A stretch of 64,000 nucleotides of DNA from Prionace glauca (taxonomy: Eukaryota > Chordata > Chondrichthyes > Carcharhiniformes > Carcharhinidae), in NCBI GenBank assembly GCA_037974335.1, contig CM075760.1, forward strand, positions 60,146,515 through 60,210,514, given 5' to 3'. Shown here in pieces: positions 22,431-32,589 of this stretch (position 1 is the stretch's first letter; every line of letters begins with the position of its first letter). A program made the translations under genes and the position numbers. A model generated the notes under the pieces. That model did not search any database and had not been told where the DNA came from. It saw only the letters and a list, made by a program, of their open reading frames with translations.

Positions 22431-23000
22431 ATTTAATGACTATTGATTTCAAACATATCAAATTTAACAATATATGTTCCATTACACCAATAAACTTTAA
22501 AAAAAATGCAATTGAACCACGAACTTGAGGCTGAGAATTTGTTCCAATTCCATATCCTTGCTTCCATTCATTCCCGGATAGAGCATAAATCTGTCGAACC
22601 CAAACTGAAATGTGTTCAATGATGGAACATCAACACCCTCTGGGATAGAGAATTCCGAAGATTCACCAGCCTTCGAGTGAAGCAATTTCTCCTCATCACA
22701 GTCCTAAATCATCAGCGCCTTATCCTGAGATTGTGTCCCCTGTGCTTCAGATTCCCAGATCAGGGACAATGGTATCTCAGTATCCACCCTTTCAAATTCA
22801 TAGCATCATAAAAGCCCTGCTGTGTGTTGTCTCAGCCGATCCTGGATTGAATTGGGTGACAGTTTGATCTGAGGTTAATGTGGTTTCCTCTGGGTTGTGT
22901 CTGAGCGGCTGACAGCGCCGCTGCTCAATCTGACTGTTACTTTCTGCGATTCTCCACACAAACCACAACAGACTGGAGCACCCAATGTTAGCTGTAAAGC

Positions 23001-23039
23001 AGTTTTTGTACGGGGCTGAGACTGATTTCTATCACTGTG
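23001..23039 (-). promoter_or_regulatory. 23-RSS of the V segment at 23040-23607
   Basis: On the minus strand: perfect heptamer CACAGTG (23033-23039), 23-base spacer, nonamer ACAAAAACT (23001-23009, one change from consensus). Confidence 0.92.
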
Positions 23040-23607
23040 AGTCTGAAAGCGCAGTAATAGCGGCCAGAGTCAGTCAGCTGCAGGCTCGAGATGGTTAAAG
23101 TAGTTAATTTAGCCGAGGCCTGGAGATCAGCAGAGAAATTGGGTCCAAAACCTTCCCCTCTCTCTTCTTGTGTATCCCAGGATCTTTTCCATATAATGAA
23201 CTGCAAATCCTTCCGTGGCTGCTGTCTGTACCAATATAAGACATAGTCGCTTGCTGTAGTGCTGTAGGTACATCGGACAGTCACCGTTTCACCTTCTCTC
23301 CCCTCTAAAGACTGCGGCTGATAAACAAAATCTCCACCATTCGGATCTGTAACGTGTTCAAGAAGAAGAAAAAAATGTAAGTATTGGACGTGGTGCTGAA
23401 ATAATATTAACACTTTATATTCACCGCGACATAACTGGAGTTATGAAATAAAAACAAAGGACGGTGGAAATACACAGCAGGGTCAAGAACCACCACTGGG
23501 GAGAAGCAGAGCTGAAGGTTCAGATCGCGATAACATTTAACCAGATTGGAGTCATCCTTACTGATAAGAAACAGCCCGAACACAATGCAGACAGTGAGGA
23601 ACTCCAT
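23040..23607 (-). CDS. TCR alpha/delta-type V segment, apparently intact (V4)
   Basis: Leader exon 23562-23607 (46 nt, phase 1) encodes MEFLTVCIVFGLFLI and ends at the donor GTAAGG. The V exon 23040-23346 opens after the acceptor GTTACAG. Landmarks: GGDFVYQPQSLEGREGE, VTVRCTYS (first Cys), VLYWYRQQPRKDLQFIIWKR (framework 2), FSADLQASAKLTTLTIS and LQLTDSGRYYCAFR. There are no stops, both splice sites are good and the RSS is near consensus, so it should be rearrangeable. It is a TRAV/TRDV-like subgroup shared with 42404-42969 and the pseudogene at 1-333. The opposite orientation to V3 implies deletion for one group and inversion for the other when joined to a common J cluster. Confidence 0.9.
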
Positions 23608-23677
23608 GGCGGCTGCAGAGCCCGGGGCTGTGACTAACCTTTAAAACCCCAAGCACTGCCGGAACAGAATCTGATTT

Positions 23678-23687
23678 TAACGTCACT
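23678..23687 (-). promoter_or_regulatory. CRE/decamer-like promoter element
   Basis: AGTGACGTTA lies 71 bases upstream of the leader ATG. It differs at one position from the AGTGAYRTCA decamer known from TCR V-beta promoters. The same word sits at the same distance in the duplicate (43040-43049). A TTTAAA-type element lies between it and the ATG. Function is inference. Confidence 0.55.
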
Positions 23688-23889
23688 TTCTGATCTCAAA
23701 CTTCCCTCCAATCAACAATTTACAATCTACCCGTCATAGATTGAGATAAGGTTTCAATGAGTTTCAGTGATCAGCTGAAGCTCTTTGACCTTCACTATTA
23801 CATATCTGAGACTCAGTGACTGAGTGGGTACAGTGTGTGGTGAGAGGGAAGAATCAGCTTCACTGACAAGGCCATAAGAGATAGCAGCA

Positions 23890-24480
23890 GAATTAAGCCA
23901 TTCGGCCCAACGTGCCTATTCCACCATTCAATCATGGCCGATATGTTTAAAATCCCGCAGAATCAGAGAATCCCTAAGTGTACAAGGAGGCCATCCGGCC
24001 CATCTAGTCTGAACCGGCCACAATTCTGAACCGAACACTCCAAGGATATTGATTGGGTTGATTAGCCACGGTAAATTGCTCCTTAATGTCAGGGGGATTA
24101 GAAGGTAAAAGTGTGGGGTTGCGGGGACAGCACAGGGCCTGGGTGGGATTGTTGTCGCTGTAGGCTCGATGGGTCAAATGTCCTCCTCCTGCACTGTAGG
24201 GATTGTATTCTATGATTCAATCCCACTCAGGCCCATTATTGTAACGCCACATATTTACCATGCCATCCCCCTGACACTAGGGTCAATTTGTCAAGGGCAT
24301 TCAATCTAACCCGCGTATCGTTGGACTGTGGGAGGAAACAGGAACATCCGGAGGAGACCCACACAGACAGGGGGAGAACGTGCAGACTCCACACAGTCAC
24401 CCGAGGCTGAAATCGAACCGGGTCCCTGGCGCTGTGGGGCAGCAGGGGTAATCATTGTGCCATAATGCCGCTCCTGTGGG
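23890..24480. mobile_element. LINE A 3' scrap and two opposed SINEs
   Basis: 23900-23960 resembles the LINE A 3' UTR in minus orientation (AGAATTAAGCCATTCGGCCC). 24040-24220 is a plus-strand SINE tail (GGGGTTGCGGGGACAGCAC, CTCGATGGGTCAAATG). 24220-24480 is a minus-strand SINE down to its tRNA head (AATCGAACCGGGTCCCTGG). The duplicate at 43240-43722 has the same order, with the second SINE cut short. Confidence 0.75.
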
Positions 24481-24519
24481 ATTTCTCGACCCCAATTTCG
24501 TACCCCGATCCCATAATCT

Positions 24520-25770
24520 TTGGTCCGTTTCCCAAGCAGAAATCCATCTATCTCTGACTTAAACATAATGATCTGTCCTCTATTTCTTAGATATCCATGG
24601 CTGATTATCTCTTTTTCTACAGACGTTCCTTATCACTGGTATATACTTTTGCTGAGCAGTGTGAAAGATCGCTTTGAAAGTTCTCCACTGTTCCTCAATT
24701 GTCCCACTATAAAGTTTTTGTTCCCAGTCTACCTTCACCAATTCCTCCCTCTTCCCTTTGTCGTCTCCTTGTTTGAGCAAAAAAATAGTGGTTTTGGATT
24801 TAACCTTCTCGTGCTTCATCTGTATTTTAAATTCAACCGTAGTGAGATCACTTCTTCCAGGAGGATCCCTAAGTGCAAGATCATTAATTGTTCCATCTCA
24901 TTTACAGGACCAGATCTAGGATAGCTTGCTCCCTTGTAGGTTCCATTGAATACTGTTCAAGGAAGCTATTGCAGATCCATTCTATGAACACCTCCTCGTG
25001 GCTGCCTTGACTGACCTGGTTTGACCAATTGATATGTAGATTAAAGTCCCCCATGATAAGTGCTGTACCATTTTTACATGCATCAGTTATTTCTTCGTTT
25101 AATACTCGCCCCACTATGATGTCATTATTTGGCAGCGTATAGACTACGCCTAGCAATGACTCTTCACTATTTCTAATCTCCACTCAAATGGATTCAATCT
25201 TTTCTCCATGAAACCTATGTTATTTCCCACTACTGCCCTGATGTCATTCTTAAAATTCAGGTACAGCACCTCATTTACCTTTCTGTCGGTCCCTTTGAAC
25301 AGCCTGAATCCCCTGGATATTTAACTCCCAGTTGTGACCATCCTGCAACCACGCCTCTGTAATGGCCACCAAATCATACTTGTTCGCAATGATTTGTGCT
25401 ATCAACTCACTTACCTTGTTTCGAATGCTACGAGCATTCAGATAAAGTGGCTTTATACTAGTTTTTATAGTTTCTTTTTGAATTCTAACACTTCCATTAA
25501 TAACATCTCCTGAGTTCTCCTTCCTCTTAACCTTGTTCCTGATTATTGACATAGTTGGATCATTCTCCCCACATTTTGACCTTTCTCCCTCCTTCTCGGA
25601 TTCCTTACATAGGTTCCCGTCCTCCTGACTGACTGCCCAGTGTTTTCAGGGATTATCCCATTCTCCTTTTTATAATTCAGCTGGAAAATTAACAACCTCA
25701 TATCCTCTGCCAGCAATCCCATATCCAAGGAGTATTGAAAGATTATCGTCAGCAAACCCACTATTTCCAC
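24520..25770 (-). mobile_element. CR1-type LINE, 5' part of ORF2 (endonuclease), degraded
   Basis: Minus-strand remnant of the apurinic endonuclease half of a CR1-like ORF2, in several frames. N-terminal KPLYLNARSIRNKVSELIA and YDLVAITEAWLQDGHNW (25300-25460), then ALIMGDFNLHINW (25020-25070), the EPTREQAILDLVL tail of the domain (24900-24945), and a linker with QPWISKK (24580-24600). Unusual in keeping the 5' rather than the 3' half of a LINE. Confidence 0.82.
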
Positions 25771-26048
25771 TACTTCTGCCCTCAGTGACCATCATATATC
25801 CCACACCAGTGAAGAAATCTTTGACTTGATTGTGATATAAAATGTTTTGGATTGAAATGTGTTAACTGAACTTGTTTGTTCTGTGACTGTAATTAATGTC
25901 AGTCTCCATGGATCCCAAATATGCCACTGGAGGGTTTCCTTTTTTCATTAATAAGGGCCTCCTTTCAGAGTGATACCCCATAATGTTAGCAGCAGGATCA
26001 ACTCTGGTACTGACAAGAACCAACAGTTCCAGAAAGAGTGTCTGAGAT
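25771..26048. other. No gene seen
   Basis: Short unrecognised stretch between the LINE remnant and the minisatellite. Confidence 0.45.
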
Positions 26049-26262
26049 CGGAGTCTGAGAACAAGAGATTGGAATCTTCCAACAGTATATCAGAATCTGA
26101 GAACAAGAGATAGGAAGCTTCCAATAATGGATCAGAATCTGAGAACAATGGATTGGAATGTTACAACAGTGGATCAGAATCTCAGAACAATAGAACGGAA
26201 TGTTACAACAGTGAATCAGAATCTGAGAATAAAAGATTGGAATGTCCCGCTAATGGACAGGG
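26049..26262 (+). repeat. 42-bp minisatellite, about five units
   Basis: Units of about 42 bases, each built around CAGAATCTGAGAACAA and GATTGGAATGTTACAACAG, repeat directly upstream of receptor exon 1 at 26253. Because the period is a multiple of three, the last four units stay open in the frame of that exon and would encode 14-residue repeats of the type DQNLRTMDWNVTTV. Confidence 0.88.
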
Positions 26263-26391
26263 GTTTATCCCAGGCACTGTTATATCTTTCTGAATATAGT
26301 GATTGGCTGTCCTTAGCACTGCGGATCTACTTTATACTTCACATTATTCAAGCAGGTTACTATCCCACCCTGGCTATTGTTGGTGTCCCTG
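26253..26391 (+). CDS. GPR139-like receptor 3, candidate exon 1
   Basis: Open from an ATG at 26253 for 46 codons plus one base to a strong donor GTAAGT (26392). It encodes MDRGLSQALLYLSEY, a hydrophobic stretch, and the family signature YYPTLAIVGVP. The phase-1 end joins exon 2 at 37429 to give VGVP-V-N, as in related receptors. It is twice as long as the 23-codon exons of the other copies and does not start MHG. Upstream in-frame ATGs (for example 26127) would add repeat-encoded residues. The pairing with exon 2 is inferred from strand and phase; the intron would be 11,037 nt. Confidence 0.65.
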
Positions 26392-26581
26392 GTAAGTATC
26401 CCCTATCTCTTATTTATTGGGCAAACTATTTAACTTCATGCCTATTCTTGCCGTTTACTTTGTTGAAGATGGAAGCCATTGTTTTCTGTTCCCATCACAA
26501 ACTCTGTTCCCGGCCCACCTGACTTCACTGCCACCCCCCAGCCCATATCGGATTTGGGATGAGCCCATACACATGATTTTA

Positions 26582-26915
26582 GGTGGCATGGTGGCAGAGT
26601 GGTTAGCAGTGTTGCCTCACAGAGCAGGGACCCGGGTTCCATTCCCAGTTTGGGTCATTGTCTGTGTGGGGATTGCATGCTCTCCCCGTGTCTGCGTGAG
26701 TCTCCTCCAGTTTCGTCCCACAGTCCAAGGATATGCGGCTTAGCTACATTGGCTGCGCAAATTTCTCCCTTACTTTCCCAGGATTCGTAGGTAAGAGGGA
26801 TTAGCGGGATAAATAAGAGGGGTTAGTGGGATATGGCCTGGGTGGAATTCTGGGCCTGCAGACTCGATGGGCCGAATGGCCTCCTTCTGCACTGTATGAT
26901 TTCTATCTGTAAGCC
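26582..26915 (+). mobile_element. tRNA-headed SINE, near full length
   Basis: Head GGTGGCAGAGTGGTTAGCAG with B box GGTTCCATTCC, body GTGGGGATTGCATGCTCTCC and CAGTTTCGTCCCACAGTCC, tail GATGGGCCGAATGGCCTCC, ending CTGCACTGTATGATTTCTAT. It is the most complete copy in the window. Confidence 0.88.
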
Positions 26916-27506
26916 CTTTTGATTTGAAGGGATTTCTGTCTCCATATTCTCTCCATCTCCAATCCAGTTCACAGCCATCTCCACCACAGTAGACATTTCC
27001 ATCTCTGCATCAGACCAGCTACTGAATAAATCCTTGCCTGTATCATAGGTATATCCCGACTAGATTATTCCACCGTTCACATAGCTCTTGTTGCAATGCT
27101 GCAAAAACATCACATCATCTGAAATCCTGATTCCCATCCCCTAACTCTCACGGTGCTGCATTCACCCATTATCACTGTTCCACATCTGTCCCCGTTCTGG
27201 CAGAAGCTCCATTTTAATATTCTCATTATTAAGTTTGGATCCTTCCATGGTCTCACTCCACCAATTAATCCAATTTCCCTGCCCATTTCCCATATCCCTG
27301 TAAAAGGATCCCATTCAGTTACTTATCCAATTCCCTCTTTAAAGTCAATATGTTTCACTCTCTATCTCTCCCTGCCGATGGAGCCGGATTTATAATACTT
27401 AAAACCACAAAACAGTGCGGGGCATGCAGTTATTTATTGCCTAAAATAGAATCTCTTGCACAGAAGTTTGAGAACAGGAAACAAGACGCAGGAATAAATG
27501 GGCCAA
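26916..27506. other. No gene seen (receptor 3 intron)
   Basis: Unrecognised intron sequence. Confidence 0.45.
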
Positions 27507-28610
27507 AGAATCATAGAATCTACAGCATGGAGACAGGCCCTTGGCCCAAACTGCTCCACGTCGACCAAAATGTCCATCTAAGCTAACCCCATTTGCCTGT
27601 ATTTGGCCTATATCCCTTTAAACATAAGAACATAAGAATTAGGAGCAGGAGTCGGCCATTTGGCCCCTTGAGCCTGCTCCGCCATTCAATGAGATCACGG
27701 CTGATCTTTTCATGTTCTCAGTTCCATTTATCCGCCCTCTCACCATAATCCTTAATTTCTTTACAGTTCAAAGATTTATCGATCCACGCCTTAAAAGCAT
27801 TAAATGAGGTGGCCTCAACTGCTTTACTGATCAAGGAATTCTACCTTTCGTATCGATATATCTGTCCAAATGCCTTTTAAATTTTGTCAGTGTCCTGCCT
27901 CAACCACTTCCTCTGGCAGTTCATTCCACATACGTATCACCCTCTGTTTAAAAAAATGTTCCAAAAGTTCCCATTATTTCCCCTCTTAGGTTAAACCTGT
28001 GCCGGTTAGTTCTCGAATCCCCAACCCCGGGAAAACTTTGAGTGCATTCACCCAATCCATGCCTCTCGTGATTTTATACTCATCTATAAGATCACCTCTC
28101 AGTCTCCTATGCTACAAAGAGAGAAGTCTAGTTTGTCCAATCTCTCCATATAACTCAGTCTTTTGAGTCCTGGCAACATCCTTGTAAATCTCCTGTGTGC
28201 TGTCTCCAGTTTAATAACATTTTTCCCACAGCAAGGCGACCAGAACTGAACACAATACTCCAGGTGCGGTCTCACCAACATCCTGTACAACTGCAGCATG
28301 ACTTCCCAATTTCTATACTCAATGCCCTGTCTGATGAAGCTCAGCATGCCAAAATCCTTCTTCACTGCCTTATCTACCTTTATACAACAGTGCACCTGAA
28401 CTCCAGGATTCCTCTGTGCCAAAATATTCCCGAAGATCCTACCACTTACAATGAAAGTCGAACCTTGATTTGACTTTCCAGAATGTAACGCCTCACACTT
28501 ATCTGTATTGATCCCCATTTGCCATTTCTCGGTAGACTTCCCCAGACGATCAAAGTCCTGCTGCAATTTTTGATAACGTTTCCTCGCTGTCGACAATAGG
28601 ACCTATTTTA
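27507..28610 (-). mobile_element. CR1-type LINE (subfamily C) interrupted by a LINE A 3' fragment
   Basis: Minus-strand LINE: 3' UTR 27507-27622 (CAGCATGGAGACAGGCCC), then C-terminal ORF2 from about 27846 to 28600 (KWQMGINTDKCEALHSG, GMLSFIRQGIEYRNWEVMLQ, RPHLEYCVQFWSPCCGK). Between them, 27623-27845 is a LINE A 3' end, also minus, with its CATAAGAA tail, inserted into the older element, so subfamily A was active later. Confidence 0.82.
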
Positions 28611-29240
28611 TTGTAATTTTCTAGTTTTGTAATGTGACAAGTAGTGCACCACAGGGATCGTCGAAAAGAGGGATCTTGGAGGTCAGATGTACTGTTCTCT
28701 GAAGGTGAAGTCACAGTTAGATAGGGCAATGAAGAAGGCTTCTGGCATGCTGGCCTTCATCGGTCAGGGCATTGAGTATAGAAGTTGGGAAGTTATGTTA
28801 CTGTTGCACAGGACATTGGTTAGACCGCGCCTGGAGTATTCTGCTCGCCTTGCTATAGGAAGAATGATATTAAACTGGAGACAGTGCAGAAGACATTTAC
28901 AAGGGTGTTGCCTGGATTCAAAGGACTGAGTTATAGGGAAAGACTGGACAGGCTAGGACTTATTTCATTGGAGCGCAGGAGACTGAGGGGTGATCTTGTA
29001 GAGGTGTATGCGATCATGACAACCATGGATAGGGTAAATGTGCTTAATGTTTTTCCTAGGGATCAGTGCTGGAGCCTCGACTTTTTGCAATTTATTTGAA
29101 TGACTTGGATGAAGGGACTGAAGGTACGGTTGCTAAATTTGCTGACAACAATAGAGAGGAATTAAATTGTGAAGTGGATGTGAGGAGGCGACAAATTGAA
29201 GTAGATAGGTTAAATGAGTGGGAAAACTGTGGAAATTGGA
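28611..29240 (+). mobile_element. Two plus-strand LINE fragments in reversed order
   Basis: 28640-29060 carries a reverse-transcriptase C-terminus (MKKASGMLAFIGQGIEYRSW, KTFTRVLPGFKGLSYRERLD, RRRLRGDLVEVY). 29060-29240 carries an earlier reverse-transcriptase part (PRLFAIYLNDLDEGTEG, KFADN). Because the upstream domain follows the downstream one, these are two insertions or a rearranged one. Confidence 0.8.
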
Positions 29241-29249
29241 ACCAAAAAA

Positions 29250-29440
29250 CAAAATGCTGGAAAATCTCAGCAGGTCTGGCTGTATCTGTAACGAGAGAAA
29301 ACAGCTGATGTTTCATGGCCAGATAACCCTTTGGACGCAAAACATCAGCTCTATTCTCTTCCGATAGATGCTGCCAGACTTGTTGAGATTTTTCAGCATT
29401 TTCTCTTTTGATTTCAGATTCCAGCATCCGCAGTAATTTA
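29250..29440. repeat. Foldback of a common repeat
   Basis: 29257-29300 (AAAATGCTGGAAAATCTCAG, CAGGTCTGGCTG) and 29368-29415 (TGCTGCCAGACTTGTTGAG, TTTTTCAGCATTTTCTC) are near reverse complements, separated by about 70 bases. The right arm continues into TTCCAGCATCCGCAG, a repeat common in shark DNA. Confidence 0.75.
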
Positions 29441-30210
29441 TTTACTGCCCTCAACAACTGATGAGAAATATTCATTTAGGATCTCACTCATCTTTTGTGG
29501 ATCCGCACGTAGATGACCTTGTTGATCCTTAACAGAGCCTATTCTCTCCCTTATTACTCTTTTATTCTTTATGAAGCTCTTTGGATTCTCCTTTGCCTCA
29601 TCTGCCAAAACAATTTCACGTTCCCTTTTTTCCCTCCTGATTTCTCTCTTAACACCAATCCTACACCCCCTATAATCTTCAAGAGATTCACTTGATCCCA
29701 GCTGTCTATGTACGTCAAATGCCTCTTTCTCTTCTTGACTAGGGCCTCAATATCTCGACTCATCCAGGGTTCCCTGCTTCTGCCAGGCTTGCTCTTCACT
29801 CTAAGAGGAATGTATTTACCCTGAACCCTGATTAACACACCTTTGAAAGCATACCACTTACCAGATGTCCCTCTGCTTTCCCACAGACTTCCTCAATTAA
29901 CATTTGAAAGTTCCTGCCTGATATAATCAAAATTGGCCTTGCCCCAATTTGGAATTTTAACTTTGGGACAGACCAATCATTGTCCATAGCTGTTTTAAAA
30001 CCAAGAGAATTATGGCCATTGGTCCCAAAGTGATTCCCCACTCACACTTCTGTCACCTGCCCTTCCTTATTTCCCAAGCGGAGGTCAAGTTTTGCCCCCT
30101 GTCTAGTTGAGCCATCCACAAACTGAATGAGAAACTCCTCCTGAATACATTCAACAAAATTATTCAGATTAAACTCCTCACAAAGATTAAATTTAAAGGG
30201 GAAGTCATGG
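29441..30210 (-). mobile_element. CR1-type LINE, endonuclease C-terminus and linker, degraded
   Basis: Minus-strand, in broken frames: FNLNNFVECIQEEFLIQ, KLDLRLGNKEGQV (end of the endonuclease), GNHFGTNGHNSLGF, then the linker GRSREPWMSRDIEALVKKRK. The same domain region as 24520-24950, from a different copy. Confidence 0.75.
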
Positions 30211-30214
30211 CAAG

Positions 30215-30800
30215 AGAACTCAAATCCATCGTGCGAACAAAGAACAAAGATACAGCACAAGAACAGGCGTTTGGGCCCTCCAAGTTGTCACTGACCATTC
30301 TGGTGACAGAACTAAAACCCTTCCAGGGACCATGTCCCTCTACTCCCATCCCATTCATGTATTTGCTCACACGCTCCTTAAAAGTTGCTAGCTTTTCTAC
30401 TTCCACTATCTCCCTTCGCAGTGAGTTCCAGGCACCCATCACCCTCCGTATAAAAAAATGCCTCGTATATCTCCTTTAAACTTTGTCTCTTGCACCGCAA
30501 ACCTATGCCCCCAGTAATTGACTCTTCGGCTCTGAGAAAAAAGCTTCTCACAATCCATTCTGTACATGTCCCTCGTAATCTTATAGACTTCTGTCAGTTC
30601 GCCTCTCAACCTGCGTCATTCGAGTGAGAACAAACTAAGTTTGGTCTCTGCTCTCCTCGTAGCAATTTCTCCCAGACAAGACAACATTCAGGGAGATCTT
30701 TTCTGTACCCTCTCCAAAGCGCCCACATCCTTCTGGCAGCCTGGCAACCAGAATTGAGCACTATCTTCCAAGTATGGCTTTGCATGCTACCTGTGTTCCA
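30215..30800 (-). mobile_element. CR1-type LINE 3' end
   Basis: 3' UTR with GAACAAAGAACAAAGATAC (tail) and GGGCCCTCCAAG, followed upstream by the C-terminal coding region in which GAWNSLRREIVEVEKLATFK can be read (30340-30440). The rest is frame-broken. Confidence 0.75.
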
Positions 30801-30829
30801 TATGGGAAAGCGGGGACATAGCCAGTGCG

Positions 30830-32545
30830 TGGGCCTACATGGGTGCATGAAGTGTCTTCAGCTGCGCTCCTTCCACAATCGTTCACTTCCTCCACTGCCA
30901 ACAAACAGTGATAGCCGTGTGTGCCATCGTCAAGATGCACCACAGGAACTCACTAAGGCTGTTGGAAGTTCGGGTTTCGGAACTGGAGCGGCACCTGGCG
31001 ATGCTGTGGAGTATCTGCGAAGCAAGAATATCGTGGCCACAACAATAAGAGAGGCAGTCACACCACACGGTAAGATTCCACAGACAGGAAGGGAATGGAT
31101 GACAGACAGGCAGAGAAAGAGGATAACAGTCAGGCAGAGAAAGAAGAGAACAATTCTCTACTCAATAGATATACTATTTTTGATCCCTGTTGAGAGGAAA
31201 GGTCTCTCAAGGGAAAACAGCAAAGCCAAGTATCATTGAACTGGAGTCAGTTCTGCGGCAGAGTGAAATAGGAAAAATTATGGCAATGCAACAATTATGG
31301 GGGATTCATTTGTAACAGATAGTTGTTTCTGTGTCGCAAACGAGACTCCAGTATGTTGCCTCTTTGATGCCGGGGTCAAGGATGTTTTAGAGCGGTTGCA
31401 GGATCTGCTGGAGGGGGACGGTGAACAGCCAATGTTGTGGTACATATTGGTACAAATGACATCGGTAAATAAAAAGTGGTGAGGTCCTTAAAGCAGAATA
31501 TAGGGAGTTCGGAAGAAAGTTGAAAAGCAGAACCGGAAATGTGGCGATCTCAAGAATACTACCAGTGCAACGTGCTGCTCAGAATAGAATTAGCAGGATA
31601 TCTCGGATGAACTTCCAACAGAGGAAATTCTCGGAGCAGTGACTCAGTCACTTCGACTGTACTGTGGGTATTCACAGAACCCTCCAGTGACAAACTGGAG
31701 GAAGACACAGCGAATACAGTGGGATGTAGATAGACTGGAAAATTGGGTGGAAAAATGGAACTTAATCCAGACAAATACGAGGTGAAGCATTTTGGTCGAT
31801 CCATTTCAGGTGGGAGAAACAAAATAAATGGCAGAACCATCAGGAGCATAGATACACAGAGAGGCCTGGGGGTAGATGTCCACAGATCCATTAAAGTTGA
31901 AGCCCAGGTGGAAAAGGTGGTGAAGAAAGCATGTGTCAAGCTTGCCTTCACCGGACCATGCATCGAGTCTAAAGATTGGCAAATTATTTTACAGTTGTAT
32001 AAAACATTGGTTAGGCCTCATTTGGAATACTGCATGCAATTCTGGTTCACCACACTATCAGAAGGATGTGGAGGCTTTGGGGAGGGTGCAGAAAAATATT
32101 TGCCAGGATGTTTCCTGATGTGGAGGGTATTAACTATAAGGAAAAATTGAAAAAAACTGGGATTGTTCTTTCTGGAAAGGCGGAGGCTGAGGGGGGACCT
32201 GATGGAAATTTATGCAATTATGTGAGGCAGAGATAGGGTGAACAGTTGGAAGCTTTTTTTTCCCCCAGGGCTAAAATGGCAATTACAAGGAGGCACAATT
32301 TGAAGATAAGGGGGAAAAGGTTCAGTGAAGATGTGTAGGGAAGTTTTTTACACAGAGGGTGGTGGAGGCCTGGAGTGTGAGGTGGTTGAGGCCGTTAGTG
32401 AGCCACATTGAAGAGTCATCTTGATAGGCATATGGACAAACAATAGAGAGTTACAAGCGGTTGGTTTATATCGGAAAATGCGATTGGCACAGGTTTGGAG
32501 GGCCGAAGAGCGTGTCCTGTGCTGTACTGTCCTTTATGTTTTTGT
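30830..32545 (+). mobile_element. CR1-type LINE with ORF1 (esterase-like) and ORF2 C-terminus, internally deleted
   Basis: 30946-31130 gives ORF1 N-terminal coiled-coil text (LEVRVSELERHLAMLWSICE) and DRQRKRITVRQR. 31290-31480 gives the SGNH-esterase-like part of CR1 ORF1 (MGDSFVTDSC with the catalytic Gly-Asp-Ser, DVLERLQDLLEGDGEQP). Soon after, at about 31700, the text becomes ORF2 C-terminus (DRLENWVEKW, DKYEVKHFGRS, RSIDTQRGLGVDVHRS, RPHLEYCMQFW) and the 3' UTR (AGGGCCGAAGAGCGTGTCC). Most of ORF2 is therefore missing from the middle. Confidence 0.82.
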
Positions 32546-32589
32546 TTGAGATCATTTAGCAGAGGCAGCAAAAGAGGATTCTAATGTTC

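Larger units (their letters stand above)
22812..24340 (-). repeat. Segmental duplication carrying a V segment, copy 1
   Basis: About 1.5 kb that matches 42180-43722 nearly base for base: downstream flank (GATTGAATTGGGTGACAG), RSS, V exon, intron, leader, upstream decamer, 5' flank, and a SINE pair beyond. The orientation of the V is the same in both. Confidence 0.88.

Noticed and set aside
30754-31239. Host gene of about 160 codons on the plus strand
   Set aside because: An adjacent frame gives CR1 ORF1 text (VSELERHLAMLWSICE), so this is an out-of-frame reading of a LINE.
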